This document shows positions 7,005-11,830 of a stretch of DNA of 11,830 nucleotides, one piece after another. The notes below the pieces were generated by a model. It searched no databases. It was not told where the DNA came from and worked only from the letters and a program-made list of their open reading frames with translations. Both the position numbers and the translations under genes were made by a program. This DNA comes from Methylococcaceae bacterium (GTDB taxonomy: Bacteria; Pseudomonadota; Gammaproteobacteria; Methylococcales; Methylococcaceae). Location of the stretch: positions 1 through 11,830 of the forward strand of contig VEPB01000467.1 in NCBI GenBank assembly GCA_012026715.1, given 5' to 3'. Numbering within the stretch: position 1 is the stretch's first letter; every line of letters begins with the position of its first letter.

Positions 7005-7474
7005 ACGGAGTCATCGCCACGGCGGCCGAGCACCACGACGCAGCCAGCCTGAACCTGGTACGCCGACGTTTGACGGCATACCTGGAACAACTGAAGGTGA
7101 CCGACCCTGGCCTGATCGAAACACTGCTGGAAGAAAGCATGAAGCGCGCCGAGCGGCGTTCCGCTTCCGGCGATACCGACGAACTGATGCGGCGGGCGCT
7201 GGAAGAAATCCAGCGCCGCATCGACGCGGCAGTCGCGAAGGTCTATGGACTCAACCCCGTGAAGGACATGCATCGGGTTGCCGCGGCCCGCGCCCTCAGC
7301 CTCAAAAGCGGATCCCCGAATCTGCAGCTTGAGGCGGTGTTGCGAAGTGCAAGCGCCGATGACACTCCGGCGCTGCCCGCCCTCCCGGCAGCAACTCCGC
7401 CGGAAGCCCGGCTCAGCATGCATCCTGAGCCCATCGCGTTTTTCTTCGGCCCACCGTCGACTGCATCCCATTGA
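7001..7474 (+). CDS. Small unknown protein coupled between opgG and opgH, 157 aa
   Basis: I do not recognise the family. The start is well supported: ATG 7001 overlaps the opgG stop as ATGA, and GGAG at 6991-6994 lies 6 nt upstream inside opgG. The stop at 7472-7474 overlaps a possible TTG start of opgH. It has no signal peptide or membrane helix, so it is probably cytoplasmic. Residues about 15-100 look strongly helical and charged, with LVRRRLTAYLEQL, ESMKRAERR and RRALEEIQRRIDAAVAKVYG. The end (about 117-157) is rich in Ala and Pro and low in complexity. E. coli opgG and opgH have no gene between them. Tight coupling suggests a role with OpgH, perhaps as a regulator or as a separate counterpart of the cytoplasmic region missing from this OpgH. 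That role is inference. Confidence 0.8.
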   Translation: MNGVIATAAEHHDAASLNLVRRRLTAYLEQLKVTDPGLIETLLEESMKRAERRSASGDTDELMRRALEEIQRRIDAAVAKVYGLNPVKDMHRVAAARALSLKSGSPNLQLEAVLRSASADDTPALPALPAATPPEARLSMHPEPIAFFFGPPSTASH

Positions 7475-7482
7475 ATCCCTCC

Positions 7483-9567
7483 ATGAATCAGGCCACCGCC
7501 CCCGATAGCCGCCGGCAACGTAAGGTCGTCGCGACCTACCGGCGGGTGCTGTTCTTCTCGCTGGTCATCGCCACCACGCTGACCGCCATGGCCATGATCA
7601 CCAGCGCCTTCTTTCAAAATGGCTTATCGCCTCAGGAGATGGTGCTGCTGGTGCTTTATACCCTGCTGATCCTCTGGGTGAGCACCTCGTTCTGGACCGC
7701 GTTGATCGGCTTTCTGGTCGTCGTGACCGGCGGCGACAAACGCTCGATCGGACGCCTGCCTCCGCGGGCGAGCACGGAAGGCCGCCAGGCGGACACCACG
7801 CCGCGCAAGACCGCCCTGGTCATGCCCATTTACAACGAAGACCCCACCCGGGTATTCGGGGGACTGCGCGCGATCTACCGCTCCCTGCTGGACACCGGCC
7901 GCATCGACGAATTCGAGCTGTTCATCCTGAGCGACACCCGCGATGCCGATACCTGGCTCGAGGAGGAGGCCAACTGGCTGCAACTGTGCGAGGACTTCGG
8001 CGCCCACGGCAAGGTGTTCTACCGCAACCGGGAAAGGAACGTCAGCCGCAAGAGCGGCAACCTGGAGGATTTCTGCACCCGCTGGGGCGGCCGCTACCGC
8101 TACATGATCGTGCTGGACGCCGACAGCCTGATGGGCGGCACCGCCCTCACCCGCCTGGTGGACCTGATGGAAGCGCACCCCACGGTCGCCCTGATCCAGT
8201 CGCCGCCGCTGCCGGTCAATCACAAGTCGCTGTTCGCCCGCATCCTGCAATTCGGCAGCAGCCTCTACAGCGACGTGTTCACCACCGGCAGCGCCTGGTG
8301 GCTGATGTCCGAAAGCAATTATTGGGGCCATAACGCCATCATCCGAATCAAGCCCTTCGTGGAGCATTGCGGGCTGCCCAAGTTGCCGGGGCGGGAACCC
8401 TTCGGCGGCGAAATCCTCAGTCACGACTTCGTGGAAGCTGCTTTGCTGCGCAAAGCCGGCTGGGAGGTGTGGCTGGCCTACGACGTGAAGGAGAGTTTCG
8501 AAGAACTGCCCCCCACCCTGATCGACTACGCCAAGCGCGACCGCCGCTGGTGCCAGGGCAACATGCAGCACATGAAGATGATCCTGGCACGCGGCTTCTC
8601 CGGCATCAGCCGGCTGCACATGCTGATGGGCATCATGTCCTACCTGTCCTCGCCGCTGTGGCTGCTGTTCCTGCTGTTCACCGGCTTCGAGGCCTATGTG
8701 CAGAGCCAGACGGTCCCGGTCTATTTCTTCGGCGACAACTTCTATCCGGTCTGGCCGGAATCTTATGCGGTAGAGATGAAAACCGTACTGCTGGTCACCC
8801 TGGCCATGCTGTTTCTTCCGAAAGGACTGGGGCTGCTGCTGGTTTATTTTCGCCCGAAGGTGGCGAAGGCTTATGGCGGCTACTTCCGTGTCACCTTGAG
8901 CGTGGTGTTGGAAAGCCTGTTCTCCATGCTCACGGCGCCGATTCTGATGCTCTACCAAAGCAAGTTCGTGTTGGCGATCCTGCTGCGCAAGAGCGTGGGT
9001 TGGCCCCCCCAGAACCGCGACGACCACCGTCTCGGCTTCAAGGAGGCGACCCTGGCCCACGGCGGCCAGACTATGGTCGGGGTGATCGCAGGCCTGCTCA
9101 GCTACCAATACATCCCCAGCTTCTTCTGGTGGTTCACGCCGGTCCTGGCCGGCTTGTTCCTGGCCATCCCCCTGTCGATGATGTCCAGCAGCACTTGGCT
9201 CGGTCTGATGGCGAAGCGGCTCGGGTTCTTCCTGACCCCCGAGGAATATTCGCCGTCACCGGTCATCCGTTACTTGAAGGAAAATTTGGAACGCGCCGAG
9301 CAGCACCCGGCGGTGGCCCTCGACGGCGAATACGGCAAGCTCATGGATCCGGCCGTCTGTTCAGTTCATCTGGCATTGTTGCCGAACCGCCCGGTCTCCA
9401 AGCGCCACCGCTACGAACTGAAAGCCTTGGTCTACCGGGTGATCGAAGAAGGGCCTGAAAGACTCTCATCGGCCGAAAAGCGCGCGCTGGTGGCGGACCC
9501 GGAATCGTTGCAGCGACTGCACACCCTGGCCTGGAGCCGCCGAAACCTGCCCACGGGCAATGTCTGA
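7483..9567 (+). CDS. opgH: Glucan glucosyltransferase OpgH (MdoH), short form
   Basis: OpgH is an inner-membrane family 2 glycosyltransferase that uses UDP-glucose to make, and probably export, the linear backbone of periplasmic glucans. Catalytic positions are present in the cytoplasmic domain: D151 (LSDTRD), D212 and D214 (VLDADS), D315 (SHDFVEAALLRKAGW) and R352-W356 (RDRRW, followed by CQGN). Membrane segments lie near residues 22-44 and 53-81, with at least four more after residue 380. The 694 aa compare with 847 in E. coli. Most of the difference is at the N-terminus: only about 20 residues precede the first helix, against about 140. In E. coli that region binds FtsZ when UDP-glucose is plentiful. 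ATG 7483 is my start; TTG 7471 (TTGA overlap with the previous gene) adds 4 residues. Neither has a Shine-Dalgarno, which suggests coupling to the gene before. Confidence 0.95.
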   Translation: MNQATAPDSRRQRKVVATYRRVLFFSLVIATTLTAMAMITSAFFQNGLSPQEMVLLVLYTLLILWVSTSFWTALIGFLVVVTGGDKRSIGRLPPRASTEGRQADTTPRKTALVMPIYNEDPTRVFGGLRAIYRSLLDTGRIDEFELFILSDTRDADTWLEEEANWLQLCEDFGAHGKVFYRNRERNVSRKSGNLEDFCTRWGGRYRYMIVLDADSLMGGTALTRLVDLMEAHPTVALIQSPPLPVNHKSLFARILQFGSSLYSDVFTTGSAWWLMSESNYWGHNAIIRIKPFVEHCGLPKLPGREPFGGEILSHDFVEAALLRKAGWEVWLAYDVKESFEELPPTLIDYAKRDRRWCQGNMQHMKMILARGFSGISRLHMLMGIMSYLSSPLWLLFLLFTGFEAYVQSQTVPVYFFGDNFYPVWPESYAVEMKTVLLVTLAMLFLPKGLGLLLVYFRPKVAKAYGGYFRVTLSVVLESLFSMLTAPILMLYQSKFVLAILLRKSVGWPPQNRDDHRLGFKEATLAHGGQTMVGVIAGLLSYQYIPSFFWWFTPVLAGLFLAIPLSMMSSSTWLGLMAKRLGFFLTPEEYSPSPVIRYLKENLERAEQHPAVALDGEYGKLMDPAVCSVHLALLPNRPVSKRHRYELKALVYRVIEEGPERLSSAEKRALVADPESLQRLHTLAWSRRNLPTGNV

Positions 9568-9599
9568 GCCCACCCGGCTTCGCCTGCCTCGTCACCGGA

Positions 9600-9623
9600 C
9601 CGACGCCCGTCATGGGGCGTCGG
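9600..9623 (+). terminator. Strong hairpin between opgH and ppnN
   Basis: CCGACGCCC (9600-9608) pairs perfectly with GGGCGTCGG (9615-9623) around a 6-nt loop. The following bases (CGATTCTTCC) give only a weak T tract. It may end or attenuate opg transcription, and it ends 25 bp before the ppnN start. No promoter for ppnN can be seen in the 81-bp gap, so read-through from the opg operon is possible. Confidence 0.45.
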
Positions 9624-9648
9624 CGATTCTTCCAGCTCCGCGACATTC

Positions 9649-11019
9649 ATGCACACCATCAATGCCCAAGTCCGCCCGGAAGGCACCTTAGAAGTCCTTT
9701 CCCGCCTCGAAATCAGCAAGCTGCTGGACAGCAGCAACAGCGGCCTGCAGGAAATCTTCCGGCGCTGTTCCCTGGCGGTCCTCAACTGCGGCAGCCACAG
9801 CGACGACAGCCGTGCGGTGCTGGAAAAGTACGCCAGCTTCTCGATCCGGGTGCTGCAGCAGGAGCGGGGCATCAAGCTGGAGCTGTTCAGCGCGCCGGAA
9901 GGCGCCTTCGTGGACGGCGAGATGATCCGGGGCATCCGCGAACACCTGTTCTCGGTGCTGCGGGACATCGTTTACACCAATTCCGAAATCGTCTGCAGCA
10001 GCGACTTCGATCTGGAACGTTCGGAGGACATCACCAATGCGGTGTTCCACATTCTCCGCAACGCCAATGCCCTGGTGCCCAATCAGCCGCCCAATCTCGC
10101 GGTGTGCTGGGGCGGCCACAGCATCGGCCGGGAAGAATACGAATACACCAAGGAAGTCGGCCACGAGATGGGGCTGCGCGGCTTGAACGTCTGCACCGGC
10201 TGCGGCCCCGGCGCGATGAAAGGACCCATGAAAGGAGCCACCATTGGCCACGCCAAGCAGCGCATCTACCACACTCGCTACGTCGGCCTCACGGAACCGG
10301 GCATCATCGCCGCCGAGCCCCCCAACCCCATCGTCAACCAGTTGGTGATCCTGCCGGACATCGAGAAGCGGCTGGAGGCTTTCGTGCGGCTCGGTCACGG
10401 CATCATTGTCTTCCCTGGCGGCGCCGGCACGGCGGAAGAAATCTTCTACCTGCTCGGGGTATTGCTCCACCCGGACAACAAATACCTGCCCTTCCCCCTG
10501 GTCTTCACCGGCCCCGCCAGCAGCGCCGACTACTTCCGCCAGATCGCCGCCTTCCTGATGGCCACCATCGGCCACCAGGCCCGCCAGCACTACCGGATCA
10601 TCCTCGACGATCCGGCCGCGGTGGCGGCAGAGATGAAGGAAGGCTTCGAGCGGGTCAAGCAGTTCCGCAAGCAACACAACGACGCTTACTTCTTCAATTG
10701 GCTGCTGAAGATCGACCCTGAGTTCCAGCGCCCCTTCGAAGCCACCCACGAAAACATGGCCCGACTCAACCTGCACCGCGACCAGCCACCCCACCATTTG
10801 GCCGCCAATCTCCGCCGCGCCTTTTCCGGCATCGTCGCGGGCAATGTGAAAGCGGACGGCATCCGCGCCATTGAACAACACGGCCCCTTCGAACTCAGCG
10901 GCGACCCCTCCATCGTCGGCCCGCTTGACCAGTTGCTGGCGGAGTTCGTTAGACAAGGGAGGATGAAACTGCCGGGCAGCGAGTACCAGCCCTGTTACCG
11001 ATTGGCGGGCGGGAGCTAA
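9649..11019 (+). CDS. ppnN: Nucleotide 5'-monophosphate nucleosidase PpnN (LOG family)
   Basis: PpnN (formerly YgdH) cleaves purine and pyrimidine nucleoside monophosphates to free base and ribose 5-phosphate. In E. coli (p)ppGpp binds and stimulates it, which links nucleotide recycling to starvation. The 456-aa product aligns along its full length with E. coli PpnN (454 aa). The N-terminal regulatory part includes FRRCSLAVLN and RGIKLEL. The Rossmann-like LOG core has CWGGHS at 153-158, CTGCGPGAM, EPPNPIVNQL, and the nucleotide-binding PGGAGTAEE at 256-264. The C-terminal part has ENMARLNLHRDQP, RRAFSGIVAGNVK and the end RMKLPGSEYQPCY. It is too long for the short LOG cytokinin-activating or lysine decarboxylase-like proteins. 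The ATG has no clear ribosome site. It stands downstream of opgH behind a hairpin and is probably a separate function. Confidence 0.95.
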   Translation: MHTINAQVRPEGTLEVLSRLEISKLLDSSNSGLQEIFRRCSLAVLNCGSHSDDSRAVLEKYASFSIRVLQQERGIKLELFSAPEGAFVDGEMIRGIREHLFSVLRDIVYTNSEIVCSSDFDLERSEDITNAVFHILRNANALVPNQPPNLAVCWGGHSIGREEYEYTKEVGHEMGLRGLNVCTGCGPGAMKGPMKGATIGHAKQRIYHTRYVGLTEPGIIAAEPPNPIVNQLVILPDIEKRLEAFVRLGHGIIVFPGGAGTAEEIFYLLGVLLHPDNKYLPFPLVFTGPASSADYFRQIAAFLMATIGHQARQHYRIILDDPAAVAAEMKEGFERVKQFRKQHNDAYFFNWLLKIDPEFQRPFEATHENMARLNLHRDQPPHHLAANLRRAFSGIVAGNVKADGIRAIEQHGPFELSGDPSIVGPLDQLLAEFVRQGRMKLPGSEYQPCYRLAGGS

Positions 11020-11118
11020 CCATCCGCGCAGCGACCTATGCTTTCAGAAGAAGCAACCTCATCCCTTGCGGAAGGCCGATAGACCGTACTCCGGCAATTC
11101 CTGCACATTCACAGGTAA

Positions 11119-11379
11119 ATGCCGAAGCTAAAAAGGTATCTCCGTGTCATTGGCCAGATACTTCAAGCCGCAGCCGTCATCGCCTTGTTGGGCTGGTTTC
11201 AGGAAGGCGACCCCGACCGTGTATTGGCCGGTGAGCTCTTCCTGCAGATTCGAATGTGTGCTCCGGAAATTGTGGGGGAGACGCCACCGCCGTCGGCAAT
11301 CCGCCTTTCGATCATCATCGCCATCTTCGTCGCCGGCCGCTTCTTGTCTTGGAAAACGGACTGTCACAAGCCCAAATGA
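11119..11379 (+). CDS. Possible small two-helix membrane protein, 86 aa
   Basis: No family is recognised. The frame starts at ATG 11119 with a weak AGGT 4 nt upstream. It has a basic start (MPKLKRYLR), a first hydrophobic stretch (about 10-27, ILQAAAVIALLGWF), a polar loop with a cysteine, and a second hydrophobic stretch (about 61-78, LSIIIAIFVAGRFLSW) ending in a basic tail. This would be a helical hairpin in the inner membrane. Third-position GC is lower than in neighbouring genes. Open frames also exist on the opposite strand and in another plus frame, so chance is a real alternative. The 99 bp between ppnN and this frame show no promoter or terminator I can defend. Confidence 0.4.
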   Translation: MPKLKRYLRVIGQILQAAAVIALLGWFQEGDPDRVLAGELFLQIRMCAPEIVGETPPPSAIRLSIIIAIFVAGRFLSWKTDCHKPK

Positions 11380-11494
11380 CCGCTGAAAAATTCGACTGTC
11401 GGGTGGCCATTCTCAAGGTCCACCAGACATGCGCGCAACCTCTACCCAACGATACTTTAGATTTGGCCCAAAATAACTTCCCCGACTTCTCGCC

Positions 11495-11697
11495 AGAGGG
11501 AGTCCGAGCCCACCGGGTCGAATTCTGGAACCCTCTCCCCGCGGGAAGGTCCGCGACTCAAGCGGACGTTTGCGATTGGAGAAGCGGCAGGGTGAGGGCC
11601 AAGCGCCTGATGTTTCAACACGCTTACCGCAAGCACGAGGCGCCTGGGCCCTCACCCCAACCCCCGGCGGGTAAACCAGCCCGGTAGGCCGGGCTGG
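11495..11697. repeat. Stem-loop-rich intergenic repeat region
   Basis: Four inverted repeats follow one another. (a) AGAGGG 11495-11500 pairs with CCCTCT 11531-11536, with TCC/GGA (11503-11505, 11527-11529) inside. (b) GTCCGC 11549-11554 pairs with GCGGAC 11562-11567. (c) An imperfect long arm 11590-11607 (GGGTGAGGGCC then AAGCGCC) pairs with 11639-11657. (d) CCAGCCCGG 11676-11684 pairs with CCGGGCTGG 11689-11697. Phrases such as CCCTCACCCCAACCC are common in REP- or MITE-like intergenic repeats of GC-rich proteobacteria. No transposase and no target-site duplication were seen. Open frames across it on both strands look accidental. Confidence 0.5.
11676..11697. terminator. Perfect 9-bp GC hairpin, REP-like or terminator-like
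   Basis: CCAGCCCGG, loop TAGG, CCGGGCTGG form a compact perfect stem. It lies downstream of the plus-strand genes and downstream of the minus-strand partial gene at the right edge, so it could act on both. There is no T run after the stem on either strand (GCTCCCC on plus), which makes a repeat-element stem as likely as a terminator. Confidence 0.4.
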
Positions 11698-11757
11698 CTC
11701 CCCACAGATCCGGACAGGCGCGATTAACGCTTCCGGCTCCTCGGTTGTAGACATTCG

Positions 11758-11830
11758 CTAGGTGACGGCGGCTTGCCACGGGGGCGGCTCCGGCAGGTGC
11801 AGGCGCTCCAGCAGGGGAATCGCAGCACGC
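11758..11830 (-). CDS. Possible C-terminal tail of a minus-strand gene cut by the right edge
   Basis: On the minus strand one frame is open from the window edge to TAG at 11758-11760 and encodes RAAIPLLERLHLPEP then PPWQAAVT. The amphipathic Leu-rich piece followed by a Pro-rich end, together with GC-rich third positions, reads like a genuine protein terminus. Twenty-three residues are too few to assign a family. The other frames here are less protein-like. Confidence 0.4.
   Translation of the reverse strand, partial: RAAIPLLERLHLPEPPPWQAAVT

Noticed and set aside
7624..9108. 494-aa open frame antisense to opgH
   Set aside because: It is a long but typical shadow of a GC-rich gene: rich in Gln, His and Ala, with no motifs, while the plus strand is clearly OpgH.
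9688..10956. 422-aa open frame antisense to ppnN
   Set aside because: It is a shadow of ppnN with low-complexity Val/Ala/Glu composition; the sense frame matches PpnN along its full length.
11038..11082. 14-codon open frame (MLSEEATSS...)
   Set aside because: It is too short, with no ribosome site and no features; it is not distinguishable from chance.
11256..11687. 143-aa open frame on the plus strand
   Set aside because: It overlaps the better small membrane-protein candidate and runs through the repeat. Its composition is not protein-like.
11413..11754. 113-aa open frame on the minus strand
   Set aside because: It lies across the stem-loop repeat region, has a low-complexity Arg/Pro/Gly-rich translation without domains, and has no ribosome site. 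It looks like an accidental frame over repeat DNA.

Overview
The window looks like chromosomal DNA from a GC-rich gammaproteobacterium. NadC, MinC/MinD/MinE, OpgG/OpgH and PpnN all read as close relatives of the Escherichia coli proteins. The base composition and gene mix would fit a lineage such as Methylococcales, but no gene here fixes the genus, so that placement is only a guess. There is no sign of phage, transposase, CRISPR or rRNA/tRNA genes. Most of the window is housekeeping DNA.

Layout, left to right. (1) The 3' part of a cysteine-rich (CCG) iron-sulfur oxidoreductase, probably a FAD plus Fe-S fusion enzyme, is cut by the left edge. (2) An unrecognised secreted protein of 229 aa follows. 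A hairpin then separates it from nadC, which runs the other way. (3) nadC (minus) and minC (plus) are divergent over an AT-rich promoter region. minC, minD and minE form a tight operon. (4) sixA (minus, TTG start) converges on minE, and their ends overlap by 4 bp. (5) opgG, a small unknown gene and opgH form a translationally coupled periplasmic-glucan operon. (6) ppnN, a nucleotide 5'-monophosphate nucleosidase of the LOG family, follows behind a hairpin. (7) The last 0.8 kb holds a possible two-helix membrane protein, a stem-loop-rich intergenic repeat of about 200 bp, and what may be the C-terminal tail of a minus-strand gene cut by the right edge.

How the genes work together. MinCDE places the division septum at midcell. 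OpgG and OpgH build osmoregulated periplasmic glucans from UDP-glucose. In E. coli the long cytoplasmic N-terminus of OpgH also links UDP-glucose supply to FtsZ, but the OpgH here lacks that region. A small helical protein is encoded between opgG and opgH with its own Shine-Dalgarno and an ATGA overlap. SixA is a phosphohistidine phosphatase, NadC makes NAD precursors and PpnN recycles nucleotides.

I see no dramatic new system. The points most worth a second look are the small gene inside the opg operon, the glycine in the MinD Walker A motif in place of the usual valine, and the structured repeat near the right edge.
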